Assembly: GCA_030549335.1 (NCBI GenBank)
Contig: CM060198.1
Span: 47,705,353-47,769,352, forward strand
Reading direction: 5' to 3'
From: Pontederia crassipes
Lineage: Eukaryota; Streptophyta; Magnoliopsida; Commelinales; Pontederiaceae
Length of the DNA: 64,000 nt
Below, piece by piece: positions 12,923 through 25,310 of the stretch (its first letter is position 1; the number at the start of each line of letters is the position of its first letter). Under the pieces are notes generated by a model. That model saw only the letters and a program-made list of their open reading frames with translations, did no database searches and was not told where the DNA came from. The position numbers were made by a program, and so were the translations under genes.

Positions 12923-14853
12923 TGTAACGCCCCTAAATCGACCAACGCCACGTGGCGATGATCTCTCCGAAGGCACTACGAAAATATAATAACTATAGAC
13001 AACAATTTACTAAAACTCCACAAAAACGATAACAAATCGGCAATAAAAATAACAAGGAAACATAGGGTATCAAAATGGCGAAAGTCTCAAAGTGTTACAA
13101 AATCTTCACGATAGTCATAATATCTGAGTTATATCAAAGCTCATAATGCGAAAATAAAGATAAAGATAACTAGGCCCTCTGTCAGTTCATGTGTTTTAAC
13201 ATCGCTAGAGCTGGTCGCGGCACACGATCTCAACACCATAACTGACTTAGCCCTGTGGAAATCAAATATAGGGGAGGAGGTCCCCCTATAAGCTATACAG
13301 TCTAGTGGGGATCCATAAAGTGCTAAATGCATAACAATAAATAGCAATAGTCAGAATCAGTAATCATTGATAACAAAATCAAGTAGTGAGCATAAGATCA
13401 TTCGATTAGAGATATCAATAGATAGAAGAGATCATGGATCATATAATCATGAGAGGTTACCATAATCATGCAGGATTCATAATCATGATTCACTTATCAT
13501 CATCATTCTCATATCACTTGTACATATTCTTTGTGCTTGTATCTTTCACTTAGCTTAGGTGACTTTGGATGTCTTTAACTTTTGGGGGTTTTACGCCAAG
13601 CAAATAATATAACCTTGTGCAGCTAATGGATGATCAAGTCATGGCTAAGGGAGCGACCCTTCACTTGTAAGCACTTAGCATGGGCTGGCCACCCTCCCTT
13701 TATCTCTTTACTTTTCTTGCTTTAATCTCTTTATCAAATCATAACTCTTTCATTCGATAAGGGGATTAGATCAATGGACAAATCAATGATAAGACAATTG
13801 ATATGGTCACACAACAATTCAATCAGTAGGGATATGCATAACACAATCATAGAAAGAATCTAGATTAAATCAGCAACCAATATGCATTCTGTCAAGTTTC
13901 GATCGACCGGTCCTCACTGATCGATCGACCGATTTTCGGGCATCGATCGACCGATATCTCTGGATCGGTCGACTGGTTGGTCTTAATGCAATACAATGGC
14001 TCTCGGTATGCAAGTTCTGAGCATCTGTCGACCGATATCTCTTGATCGATTGACCGATAGTGCTTAGTCTGAAAAAGAAGCTTCGGTCAGAAGGAATGAT
14101 CGGTCGATCGGTCTCTATCGATCGGTCGACTGATTCTCATATCACAGGGCGACCGATTTGAATTGGTTAATTGGTCGTAGTGAAAACAGAATCAGACAGA
14201 ATGTGATTTTCAACGATTTTCAATTTAGAAATGAAATCAATGCATACAAACAATCATCTAAGCATGGAGGACTAATACAGAACACATCCCTAGTCATAAG
14301 CAATCACAAAACATGAATCAAACATAAGAACACAACCAATCATTCTTTTTTCCATATTCTTTCAATAGTCAAGAACGCATTGCAAGATAAGAACCATAAT
14401 TCTACCCTATTGCTAATTAAGTTATGCAGGGGGATTTCGAATTCACCCACCTCCTTCTGGAGTGATTCTTGCTTGAAGCCTTTTCGATCACCGAGAATCA
14501 CCCTCCCCTTGTCGTTCTCCACCTAAGAAGCATTTCAATGGGGGAGAAGAAGTGAGGGGTTGACATAGAGATAAATGGATGTAGAAATGGAGTTGAACCT
14601 TGAAGACAACCTTGCTGAAACACCCATTTCTTTTGCTGGATTAGAGTGTGCTTTGAGAGGAAAAGAGAGAAGTGAGGGAGAGGAAATGAGTGGATAAGAG
14701 AGGACTTTTGGGTGTAAATGCTTTTATAAGTTGGAATTAGGGCCTAATGTATTAATGGGCTCAATTATGGGCTAGGTTAATTAACTTTTTACTACTTGAT
14801 GTTTATATTCATTTATTTTATTTATTTTATTTTTTTTAAAACCGGGTATTACA
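12923..14853 (-). repeat. 5' LTR of gypsy element 1
   Basis: This 1931-bp LTR is upstream in the element's own orientation. It aligns along its whole length with 6130-8042, differing by scattered substitutions and small indels, so the insertion is not recent. A palindrome GCCACGTGGC containing a G-box lies at 12947-12956, about 25 bases from the LTR's 3' terminus. The segment 13898-14184 carries the palindrome array described separately. Confidence 0.93.
13898..14184. repeat. Array of GGTCGACC palindromes in the 5' LTR
   Basis: This is the counterpart of 7099-7391, with the same order and spacing. Several copies have lost symmetry through point changes, for example near 14150-14175, as expected after independent decay of the two LTRs. 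Confidence 0.83.
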
Positions 14854-14858
14854 AGTTT

Positions 14859-15658
14859 ACTTTTTAACCTTCAAATTTTATGTGTGAAATTATAATCAAA
14901 GAATCTACAAATACTTTACAATGAAAAAGATGATAAAAATGATGAACATTTCTTCAATAATACGTTAGATATCTTAGACATGAAACAAATAGTTCATATA
15001 AAAAAAAAACCTTTACTAATCGAATTTGAGTCAACATATTATCCAATTCAATCCAATTTAATAGATTTTAATCAAATCGAGTAATGGGATTCATAACGAA
15101 AGATATGGTCTAAATGGTTACGAAGAGACATATTATGCTTAGATTCTTAGTGGTTGTACCTAGGACGAAATTGTTTGATATTTCATGCAATAATTACAAT
15201 GTGGCGACCCCAAATAGTTCAAGCAACAATTCTATTAATTTCAACAATGCTAGTAATTATTCCACTTAACATTTGAATTGTTGGCAACTGTAGAATAATT
15301 AAATTCACAATAGAGAACACTAGTGAAAAAAAGTTAAATCCACATCTATCGATTTGTTGCCATGTTAAATTAGAGTAGCTACAAATTATTTCGAAAACTA
15401 AAGTTTATTTAATCGGATTTGAAATTTATATCCAATCGACTAAATTGGTTTCGGATCAATTCGACGAATTTATCGAGTCCACCTCGAAAAAATATGCAAA
15501 GTTTTTAAAGTTGAGAACTTGACAAATTAAAATTAATTGTGAACATCATCGGAAATCAAACATATTTTACATTTTAACTTAGGTTTATTTTCCTAAATTT
15601 TCCTTAAACTATTATGATTTTTTCGTATTTAATTTGAAAATATAAACTTACTTTAAAC
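14859..15658. other. AT-rich spacer
   Basis: I see no gene, terminal repeat or other organised feature between the right duplication of gypsy element 1 and the duplication of the MITE. Confidence 0.6.
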
Positions 15659-15666
15659 TTTATCAC

Positions 15667-16152
15667 CAAGGTTGTCAAGATCGGGATCTTATATAAGATC
15701 GGAGGGGGTCATAAGATCGAAGATCGTAAGATCGGATCGAGGATCGTAAGATTCTACCTATTAATAAAAATAATATATTTTTAAAATAATAAATATATTT
15801 TTAACAAATTTTTCGCATTGAAATTTTAAATGATACCCCACTAAGATATTTTTTTATCGATTTTTAAGTCAATTTATATGAAAACATATTAAAAATAAAA
15901 GAAAATATATTTAACTTCATATAAATTAATTTTTATTATCATAAATATATTTTAAATTAATATTTAAATGATTATATTAATTATATGAGATCGTATAGGA
16001 TCGGATAAGATCGTAAGATCGTATGACCAAAATTAAGATCGTATTAAGATCTTACACATAAGATCCGCAAGATAAGATCGAGATCGGAAGGAGTTCGTAA
16101 GATCGTAAAATCGTAAGATCTTAAGATATAGATCGAGATCTTGACAATCTTG
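15667..16152. mobile_element. hAT-like MITE with GATCGTAAGATC subterminal repeats
   Basis: This 486-bp non-autonomous element begins CAAGGTTGTCAAGATC and ends with the inverted sequence GATCTTGACAATCTTG, which matches at 15 of 16 positions. The perfect 8-bp duplication TTTATCAC lies at 15659-15666 and 16153-16160. An 8-bp duplication with CAAGG termini fits the hAT superfamily. Both ends are packed with copies of AAGATCGTAAGATCG-like motifs, while the middle is plain AT-rich DNA. There is no coding capacity. Confidence 0.88.
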
Positions 16153-16160
16153 TTTATCAC

Positions 16161-17467
16161 ATTCTTTATTTTAATTCTTTCTGTTAAGTTTCTATTAATT
16201 TTACTATTTTTTCATTTGCGAAAAGATTAAAATGTCCTTCGCACATAATAATTAAAAAATATATTATATTTTAGTGTTTAAAAAATAAGATAAAAAAATA
16301 ATATTAAAAAAATTGTTAACTATGAAGAGGATTATTTTTAATTTTTATATTATTTTATATTATTATATTAATTTATAAACATTAAAAGATAGTTTGTGTA
16401 TTTCAATTATTATGCTAGGAGGGTACTTTGTTTTCTTTAATAATAAAAAAGTTAATAGATTCACGAGGCAAAGTTTAATATAAGTTCATACTCAATTTTA
16501 TTAAGTTCGAAAATTTAAGTAAATTTATTTTTTGTCCAATAAACTCGAATAATCGAATAGTAAATTCAACTATTTAAATAGTTATTATGAACTTCCAAAC
16601 ACGTATGCATGATCTATAAATCATAAATAACTAAAAGTAATCAAAATGACAATATAATTTACAACTAAGAAATGTTAACTAATTTAGAAAATTTATAAAA
16701 TAACAAAAATAACTAAAATGGATGCACTAAAATCTATAACGATACTAATTTTAGTTTCAATCACAATTACATTAATCAAACAGAATAGTAAAGATTTTAC
16801 AGACCTACAAAATAAATAATTATTCGTAATTATATAGAATAGTATAAACTAGTATGAAATCATATTTTAAAATATTTTATAAAGTAATAATTATAAAAAA
16901 TATAAAAGTCTAAGTTATTTAAAAGTTTATATCCAATATGATTTGTTTTACTTATCAAAACACTTTAAATTTTAAGAATCTAACTCGATAGTTTAATAAT
17001 TTAGGAAGACATATCTATACTAACATTTTTCTCTAAAATATATTTCTCGTTGTAGATAAGGATTCCACGAGATCGCACTCGGTGTGCACGCCGGTGAGGT
17101 TACCGGCTCCTCCTTCCGTTAAAGTGACGTAACACCAACACTTTCGGACTTTGACGCCGGGAAACCCCAACGTGAGTGAGCAGACCGCATAAATGGATAA
17201 AAAAACTTTTAACAAATTTTCCGTAAAGAATGGAACAGAAGTGTTCCTTTTTTTAACGCAAATTCTTTTATTTCGTTCATCTGTTCGCGAACTGATGAAA
17301 ATTTTTCCCCCCAAATTGACGTAAACTTCCTCCGAATTCGAGCTTCCGATCTGAAACATTTTGGTTCATCCTTTCGTCTCTTCTACGTTCATGCAGAGGT
17401 TTTACGGATTTGCCGCCGATCTGATAGAGCTACTCAGGATAAGAGCTTCAAGGTTTCCTCCTTCCAG
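16161..17467. other. AT-rich spacer and upstream region of the PWWP gene
   Basis: 16161 to about 17030 is AT-rich without recognisable features. From about 17050 the base composition becomes balanced, and it includes GTGACGTAAC near 17125. This probably is the promoter and 5' untranslated region of the plus-strand PWWP gene that starts at 17468. Confidence 0.5.
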
Positions 17468-18115
17468 ATGGCGTTGACCCCGCCGGAGAACTCCGTCTCC
17501 GCCGCCGTCGGCGACGAAATCGGCCCCGACCTGCACTCGGAAGCCGGGGAGCGTCCTTCCGCATTTACGACCGGCCCTGCCGACGCAGCGTCAGGCTCCG
17601 GCACTGGAGGCGCCTCGACGCGCGAAGAGGAAGCTGCGAGGGACGGCGTCGCTGCGAAAACCGAGCCAGCGGCTGAAGCCGCCGAAGCTGGTGTCTCGGA
17701 GCGAGGTAAGAATGTGGGAAGCTCAGGCGAGGCTTTCGGCTACGGTGACGCGAGAAAGGTGTTTGTGGAAATGTGCCGACAGCAGGCCAGATTCGAAACC
17801 CTCGAGGAGAGTGCGGAAGGGGACAAAGGAGATGCTCAAATGGCTCAGACAGGCGAAGTGAAGAATGCTGAAGCAATTAGCGAGGAGACAACTGTGCTTA
17901 GTGTTGTTGGCGCGAAGGCAGTCATGGACGTGAACGCTGACACCTCAGTTGTTAGTGGTTCAGAGAAAACAGATAGTGCTAAATTACAGGTTGAGAGTGC
18001 GCATGCCCAAGGAGAATCGAAGAAAAGAAGGGGAAGACCTACGAAGTCCACTGTGAATGACATGTCAAACGTTGATGAACAGCCAAGTGGAGATCAGCAA
18101 CGCCCGGACAGTCAT
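17468..18115 (+). pseudogene. PWWP-domain gene, 5' part, cut by a retrotransposon
   Basis: This is the N-terminal 216 codons of a chromatin protein whose PWWP domain lies beyond the inserted element (27705-29434). The start at 17468 follows a pyrimidine-containing leader and opens a GC-rich, alanine- and glutamate-rich, probably disordered region. Near residues 178-186 it has an AT-hook-like KKRRGRPTK. Sequence before the insertion runs in frame up to AGTCAT at 18110-18115, where gypsy element 2 begins. The codons after 18115 belong to the LTR and not to the gene. The gene was probably functional before the insertion, but see the 3' part for further breaks. Confidence 0.8.
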
Positions 18116-20523
18116 TGTAACGCCTCTCTGTTTAAAAAAAAAAGAGGCAAAAAGGAAACGGCCGAGCCTCTCCCTCTTCCTCTTCAATGCATAGGCCAAC
18201 CATTCCTCTCTCCTCTTCTGCCGACTGTTCACTGGAAGGAGGAGGCCAAGGGACAACACATTCCCTTAAAACCCCTCTCCCCCATTCCCTCTCACGTTTT
18301 CTCCATTTCGATCTCTCACTCTCTGTTTCTCCTCGGGCGCACACGAGCAGCAGCGACACGCAGAGGTGTTCCGAGCGCTCTAGCAGGACCTCTCGACACG
18401 GACGACGGCGAGCAGCGGCCAGAGAACAAATCACCGTATGGACGAACCACAGATTCGTAGGCTTTAAGGTGTGATTTCGAGATTTATCTCATAGGTTAAG
18501 TTGCTGGACGATTACGCATGCTTAGGGCCGAATCTGAAATAGAATTCATGACTAGGAGACGAAGTCGACAAATTAAAAAATGCTTGATCTTTCATTCCTG
18601 CAAACCACTTGAAATTGTTTGTGTTATATACGTAGATTTTGAATTACCTAAACCGTTACATGTGTAGATCGTTTTCCTTATCGTTTAAATCATCATATAA
18701 TGCTTTAGATATGCTCACAAATCCGTAATATTGATGCATGATCACTTTGATCGTTGAAAAGAATGAAACGATTGTAAATCGTAAACTTACGTAGTTTTTT
18801 GTGAATAAAGAACTCGGCCCAGGTTACCCTCAACCCGGCCCGGATCATACCATCTCGGATCGAGTTTCCTTCAACTCTGCTCGAATCCGCCATTAACGAT
18901 CGATCGGTGCTCGGATCGCACCAGTGACCCGGCCCGAGCTCTACCTGACCCGACCCGGGTATCGATCGGAGAAGACGATCGGGCGGATCGACCTTTTCGA
19001 CCCGATCGCGTACTCAACTCGGCCCGGGTATAACCCTAACCCGGCCCGGGTTTTCACTCGGATTTTTCGAGACTGATTCCATCAGAAACTCGACCCGTGT
19101 TCACCTATACTCGGTCCGGGTTCTGACCAACAGAACGTAAACTCTATGATTTACGAATCTCCGATTACGGAATTGATATCTGATCTTTATAGAAAATTAA
19201 TTGTGCTCAACAGAACCATGTTTACCTCCTATCGAATTGAACGAAAATAACGAAACGCCAAACTTAATTATGACATCTTTGAAATGATAAATGGTCATCC
19301 GCTCCCTCTATGGACGATCATTAAAAAGAACATATGATGGACGGTCGTTTGACTTTCGGCATCCGTCACGTGGACAGGGGAATATAACCATAATCGAACC
19401 CTCTGATTTTAAGCTTCTGTCCACTTGATTAGTTAAAGAAAAGAAAGAACTCAAAGAATGATTCAGAGCTTCGCTCCATACGGCCTTGACCAATTTACGA
19501 ATTGGAAGATGGGTCCACATGATTCAGAGTTGTGCTCCGTACGACCTTGATCGACCTTTGGATTGAAAGAAAAATCCATTATGATGAGGGAAGTTAAGCA
19601 AGCCCTAAGCAAGGCACTTTCATACGGATTTTCATTTGTCCTATCTTGATGGGAGTTTTCTCCCTTATGGATGTTTTCTCATGGCACGAGGTCATCCCAG
19701 CTCGACGGGACTGGCCATGACATTGATCACCTACTGGCCCACAATAGTTTAGATAGTAGCACTATGAGTGCAAGCAATGGTATTTCCCTAAAAGAATGAA
19801 GAGCTCTTCCAATGGAATGGAAATGAAATCAAAAGAAAAGAAAAGAAAGAATAAAAAGAGAAAATGAACAAATGAATGAACGAAAGAAAAGAAGGAAAGG
19901 ACAATGAAAAGAGAGATATGAACCGTATTATACTCTCTATTATATGACTCACCTTCATATTCCATTATATTATGCTTATTCTGACAAAACTGATCTATGA
20001 TTTATACGAACTCACATTTAGTTTTATGCTAACGGTTGAGCTTGCTCCCCTGTGTGATCCCCGCAGGTACATGATGATTGATCATAACGTGATGGTGTGT
20101 GCGTGGCGATCTTGCTCTGGGTGGCACGTGCATATGGTTATGGTCATGTCTAGTATGAGTCGTGTGGTTGTCCGTTATATTAAGTGGTATATCTACTTGG
20201 ATGGATCTTATCATGTTATGGTCGACCGTCGTCATTTTTATGTTTAGTACTCATTTTTATCTTTACTACTTCAGACATGAGACTGTGGGATGTTATCTTT
20301 TGCTTCCGCACTATGTTTCTTATAACGACAGTTTGACATATTTTAACCCTTTTTGCTTTCGCATTCTCTCCTTATTATTGTATTATTTTATTTGACAAGT
20401 CTTCCGCTTACGTGTCACTTTCCTTGACCATTTGGGTTAACAAAAGAGTCAAATAGAAGAAGAATAGGGTAGCACACGAGAGGAGATCGTGCCACGTGGC
20501 GGGTTAAATTTCGGGGCGCTACA
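18116..20523 (+). repeat. 5' LTR of gypsy element 2
   Basis: This is the 2408-bp upstream LTR. It carries an array of ACCCGGCCCGGGT-like motifs around 18815-19130, a G-box palindrome GCCACGTGGC at 20491-20500 about 23 bases from its end, and A/G-rich simple repeats near 19810-19920. Several apparent 60-100 residue frames inside it are not genes. Confidence 0.93.
18815..19130. repeat. Array of ACCCGGCCCGGGT motifs in the 5' LTR
   Basis: About eight variants of the 13-base near-palindrome ACCCGGCCCGGGT occur in 315 bases, with unrelated spacers. The right LTR has the corresponding array at about 26020-26340. These GC-rich motifs contrast with the AT-rich surroundings. Confidence 0.78.
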
Positions 20524-20527
20524 TTTA

Positions 20528-20539
20528 TGGTATCAGAGT
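20528..20539 (+). promoter_or_regulatory. Primer-binding site of gypsy element 2
   Basis: TGGTATCAGAGT begins four bases after the 5' LTR. It is the initiator methionine tRNA type, with the same last-base difference as in gypsy element 1. Confidence 0.9.
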
Positions 20540-20707
20540 CTAACGCTAAGACTCTCTTGACGTCCTAGAAATATAGTTGAGTCTAAGTTATGGTCCATAT
20601 CCACCCACTAGAGCTATCGCCACACCCATCCGTCGCAGAGCAAGGCAAGGATCTTTATGCTTTTAAAGTTGTGATTATTTATTGAAATGAAATTGTCATG
20701 TTTATAG

Positions 20708-21860
20708 ATGGCTCCTACAACACGTTCAGTGGCCCGACGCGGCAGAGGCCATGGGCACGGACATGAAGGTGACCGAGTCATGGTTACCCCAGAGATTACT
20801 ATGGATGAACTTAATTCCGCCCCAAGAAGTCAAGTAAGAGAGGATGTACAGCAGGAGCTTCCTCCTGTGCAACCATAGGAGCTCCAGACGCCCTCACTAT
20901 AGTCGACGTACTCGGTACTTATGTACCAAATGCCGTTTCCACAGTAGCACTACCAATGGTTCCTCCTGATACGATTCAAGAATTTCTAAAACTACATCCG
21001 CCCTACTTTAGAGGGGTGGTGAATTATGAGGAGGCAGTCGAGTGACTCACTAAGATGGAGCAATTATTCATCACTGGCAGATGCGGCGAAGACAACAAGG
21101 TTTCTTACGCCATTCACATGCTCACCGGTCGGACCAGCGACTGGTGAGAGATAGCACGAGAGACTAGTTTCCCGAATCAAATGATTATTCCTTGGGCAAG
21201 ATTCAAGGAACTCTTTGAAGCTCAGTACGCTCCATCCTACAGGAGAAAGGAAAAACTCTTTGAAGCTCAGTACGCTCCATCCTACATGACCGTATTGGAA
21301 TATCATTTGCGCTTCATTCAATTGGAGCGCTACTGTAAGAGTCACATTGATGAGATTGAACGTGCCGAGCAATTCCTCGACGGCCTCCATCACACCGTCC
21401 GAGAGAGAATCATCTATGGGGCAGAAATTGACTTGCATGGAGCAGTTCGAATGGTGTATAGGATCGAACGAGAGATCGAAATGCGGCGTGAAGAATTGAA
21501 GAAAGAGCCGGCGCGAGCTACAGAGTCATCTAAGCCGAGGTGGGAGGATCATCGCCCAACTCGCAAGGATGCACGTCGCGACAATCGCCACCAACCCTAC
21601 CAGAGGTCGCAACGTGAGGCTCTTCGTCCATCAGCACCTTGCCAGGCTCAGTCTCAGCGATAGGCACCTGCACCGCAACCCCCACAACAACTACCGACAC
21701 CTCAGCAACAAGGCACACCAAATTGCACTTTCTGCCTAAAGTCCCATTCTGGAGAGGCGTTGGAAGAATGGTACATGCATCGGATGTGGCAAGACGGGGG
21801 ACTTTGTCCGGGATTGCCCCAGGAAGAATCGCAGAGGTGTAGGAGGAGTACCGGGACGAC
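20708..21860 (+). pseudogene. gag of gypsy element 2 (broken)
   Basis: The likely start is the ATG at 20708 (MAPTTRSVARRGRG). After two stops in the N-terminal linker the gag domain reads through PPYFRGVVNYEEAVE and continues to 21663. A 30-bp direct duplication at 21211-21240 and 21256-21285 repeats LFEAQYAPSY, a 15-residue in-frame insertion in the capsid region. The zinc knuckle near 21775-21825 reads CIGCGKTGDFVRDC, with aspartate in place of the zinc-binding histidine. It is not functional. Confidence 0.85.
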
Positions 21861-21929
21861 ACTACTCAGTCAGACATGGCTCTACAGGATAACGATGTTA
21901 TCTGAGGTACTCTTTTTATTGTAGGTTTA

Positions 21930-23730
21930 CCTATGCTTGTGCTTTTTGATTCGGGTGCTTCACACTTTTTTATTTCTGAGGCATGTGCTTCCTCCCTTAG
22001 TATACCTATTAAGGGAATGGAACATATAATTAACATAAAGACACCAATGGGGAATCTCCACACAGCAAGGCACTTTCCCGAAGTACTGATTGATGTGGAT
22101 GGAAAGAACTTCTCTGCTGATTTGATCGTAATCCCCATGATAGACTACGATGTCATCTTAGGTATGGACTGATTGTCATACCATGATGCATCAGTTATTT
22201 GTAAGCAAAAGAAAGTTGTGATCGGTAACCATGGCGGAAAGAAAATTGTGACCAGATGGACATTAAAGCCGGACAGCAAAATTATCTTATCAGCCATAAA
22301 GGCACACAAACTATTACAGAAGGGTTGTCGAGGATACCTAGCCAGCATAACCGTAGCCGATGCACTGATACTAGCTCTACAACAAGTTGACGTGGTTCGA
22401 GATTTTCCAAATGTCTTTCCAGAGGACATCTCCGGATTGCCGCCGCAAAGGGAGATCGACTTCAGAATTGATGTAGCACCAAGGACGACACCGATTTCCA
22501 AAGCTCCCTACCGAATGGCCCCGACGGAAATGTTAGAGCTGAAGAAACAGATACCGGAGTTACTCGACAAGGGGTTCATCCGACCTAGCGTCTCCCCTTG
22601 GGTGCTCCGGTTCTATTTGTAAAGAAAAAGGATGGATCGCTACGACTCTGCATCGATTACCAGATGCTGAATAAACTAATAATTAAGAACAAGTACCCAC
22701 TGCCCAAGATCGATGACTTGTTCGACCAGCAGTCCAAGGCTTCCGTATTTTCAAAGATCAACTTGAGAAGCGGCTATCACCAGCTGAGAGTTGCAGAGGA
22801 AGATGTGCCCAAGACTGCTTTTCGATCGTGGTATGACCACTATGAGTTTACGGTCATGCCCTTTGGACTAACAAGCGTTCATGGACCTGATGAACCGGGT
22901 ATTCAAGAAACACTTAGATTAGTTTGTGATCGTCTTTGTAGATGACATCTTGATCTACTCCCCTAGCCCGGAGCAACACTAAGAGCATTTACGGATTGTC
23001 TTGAAAACTTTGCATCAACATCGACTTTTCGCAAAGTTCTCCAAGTGCGAGTTTTGGATGGAACAAATGATGTTCCTGTGGCACATTGTGTCCAAACATG
23101 GCATAGCATGGATCCAGCAAAGGTCGAAGCAATGGCCAATTGGGTCAGACCAAAGAACGCGACGGAGATCCGCAGCTTCCTCGGTCTAGCGGTTATCGAC
23201 GTTTCATTCGGGATTTCTCGAAGATTGCGGCCCCGCTCACTCACCTCATTAAGAAGAATGAGAAGTTCGTCTGGACGGATAAGTGTGAGACCAGCTTCCA
23301 AGAGCTGAAAAATAGGTTGACCTCCGCTCCAATTCTTACTCTTCCATCGGGGAGCGGAGGGTACACCATCTCTACAGTGATGCTTGTGGTACCGGCCTGG
23401 GATGTGTCCTAATGCAGTATGGAAAGATACGCCTCGAGACAGCTGAAGAAACACGAGGTGAACTACCCGACACACGTCTCGAGTTAGCGGTGATTGTGTT
23501 CGCGCTAAAGATATGGAGGCACTACCTATACGGTGAAGAGTTTTAGGTGTTTACCGACCACAAGAGCCTAAAATACGTCTTCACCTAGAAGGATCTCAAC
23601 ATGCGGCAAAGACGATGGATGGAGTTTCTCAAGGACTACGAGTTCGCGATCAACTATCATTCTGGTAAGGCGAACTCGGTAGCCGACGCTCTTAGTCGAA
23701 AATGGGAAGCTTCACTGGCGTTCCTCCAGC
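21930..23730 (+). pseudogene. Protease, reverse transcriptase and RNase H of gypsy element 2 (broken)
   Basis: The protease retains VLFDSGASHFFIS (near 21936-21974) and ends at YDVILGMD before a TGA at 22170. The next frame (22173-22622) carries the linker and the start of reverse transcriptase (PISKAPYRMAP). A frameshift near 22610 leads to [18 protein letters not shown] second, near 22880, removes the usual NAPAAF segment but preserves the catalytic FVDDILIYS near 22935-22960. RNase H fragments follow from 23330, ending in [13 protein letters not shown] (about 23668-23706). Confidence 0.87.
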
Positions 23731-25310
23731 TACGAAGGTACGAATTGATCGAGGAACTCAACTACTGGAATCCACGAATTGTAGGACACAGTGATTTTAA
23801 TGATGCACCAACTACAACCAAGCCTCATCAGCAGAATCGTCATGGCACAGATGGTTGACGTCGAATATACGAAGATGTTCAAGAGATGCCAAGGCGAACC
23901 AGAAGACTTTAAAGTTGACAACGATAGAGGAATTAGATATCGGAACCGCCTCTGGGTTTCGAATGATACTACAGTCCAGCGAGAGGTGCTCGAGAAGGCC
24001 ACAAGTCGGAGTTTGCAATTCATCCGGGCAGCACCAAGATGTATAGAGACATCAAACGTAGTTTCTGATGGCATGACATGATAAGAGAGATTGCCAACTA
24101 CATCTCCAAATGTTTAGTATGCCAACAGGTGAAGGCCGAACACCAGCGATCTTATGGACTCATGAAGCCATTAGGAGTACTAGAATAGAAGTGGGAGAAC
24201 ATCACGATGGACTTTGTCTCTGGTCTTACCAAAACACAGAAGGGTCACGATGCCATTTGGGTCATGGTCAACAGGTTGACAAAGACGGCCCATTTCTTTC
24301 CGATCAAATGGAAGCAGTCAGTGGAAAGTCTATTAGAAGTGTATGTACGAGAGATTATCCAACTTCATGGTATTCTAGTCTCGATCGTGTCAGACCTTGA
24401 TCCCCGGTTCATATCGAGATTTTGGAAGAGTCTGCAGAAGGCTTTCGGCACTAAGTTGAGCTATAGTACAGCCTTTCACCCTCAGACTGATGGACAGTCA
24501 GAGATGACGACTTGGATGCTAGAGGACATGCTCCGAGCATGTGCTTTGGATTGGTTATGGTAGCTAGGACAAGCATCTACCGTTGATCGAGTTCTCATAT
24601 AATAATAGTTTCCACTCCAGCATCGGCATGGCGTCTTTTGAGGCGATGTATGGAAGACCTTGCCGTTCGCTCGCGCATTGGAACGAGGTCGGTGAGCGGG
24701 TAGCAATGAGCGAGGAGCTAGCAGTCCGAGCTCAGGAGTATGCGGATACGGTGGACATCATTCGGAAGAGGATGAAAGCCGCACAGTCACGATAGAAGAG
24801 CTACGCCGACAAGAAGCGTCGAGAGCAGATTTTCAAGGCCGGAAACCAGGTGTTATTGAAGGTGTCTTCGATGAAGGGAGTGATGAGATTCAGCAAATGA
24901 GGGAAGCTCAGCCCTCGATTTGTTGGTCCCTTCGAGGTCCTTGAATTAGTCGACGATGCAGCTTGCAGATTGGCCCTACCTCCTTCCTATGAAAAAGTTC
25001 ACAACATTTTTCACGTATCCATGCTCCGAAAGTACAAGCACGACGACGTCAATGTTGCGAGAATCGAAGAGCCGAATCTAAAAGAGGACCTGACCTATGT
25101 GGAGTACCCAACGAAGATCATGGACCTGAAGGTCCAATACAGGAAGGGCAAGGAAGTTTCGCTAGCCAAAGTCGCATGGAAGTACCACCACGGAAAGGAT
25201 GCGACATGGGAACTAGAATCCGAGATGCGCAAGGAATTTTCACACTTATTCGGTAAGCTCTATTCTTTACAAGATTCGAGGACGAATCCTTTTTTTATGA
25301 GAATTATATT
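23730..25310 (+). pseudogene. Integrase and chromodomain of gypsy element 2 (broken)
   Basis: The integrase zinc-binding part is frameshifted around 23990-24120. The core is open at 24207-24563 with MDFVSGLTKTQKGHDAIWVM, then SIVSDLDPRF, and HPQTDGQSE before the glutamate region. The segment 24583-24795 (SYNNSFHSSIGMASFEAMYG) continues it. The C-terminal open frame 24970-25314 contains a well-preserved chromodomain (KVAWKYHHGKDATWELESEM, about 25165-25230). No clean polypurine tract is left before the 3' LTR. Confidence 0.86.

Larger units (their letters stand above)
6130..14853 (-). mobile_element. Complete but defective Del/Tekay-type chromovirus (gypsy element 1)
   Basis: This 8.7-kb Ty3/gypsy retrotransposon is oriented right to left. 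It has two LTRs of about 1.9 kb, both bounded by TG and CA (TGTAATACCC at the 5' end, GTTACA at the 3' end on the coding strand). Five-base duplications AGTTT lie at 6125-6129 and 14854-14858. The order gag, protease, reverse transcriptase, RNase H, integrase, chromodomain reads leftward from the primer-binding site. The order and the C-terminal chromodomain assign it to chromoviruses of Del/Tekay type. Every coding module has stops or frameshifts, so it cannot move on its own. Matching duplications show that neither end has been lost or recombined. Confidence 0.95.

Noticed and set aside
17033..17359. 108-codon minus-strand frame upstream of the PWWP gene
   Set aside because: It lies in the promoter and leader of the PWWP gene and has no similarity to a known protein.
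18132..18474. 95-100-codon frames in the left part of the chromovirus LTR, repeated in the other LTR
   Set aside because: CT- and GA-rich LTR leader sequence; the same frames in the second LTR are not conserved as proteins.
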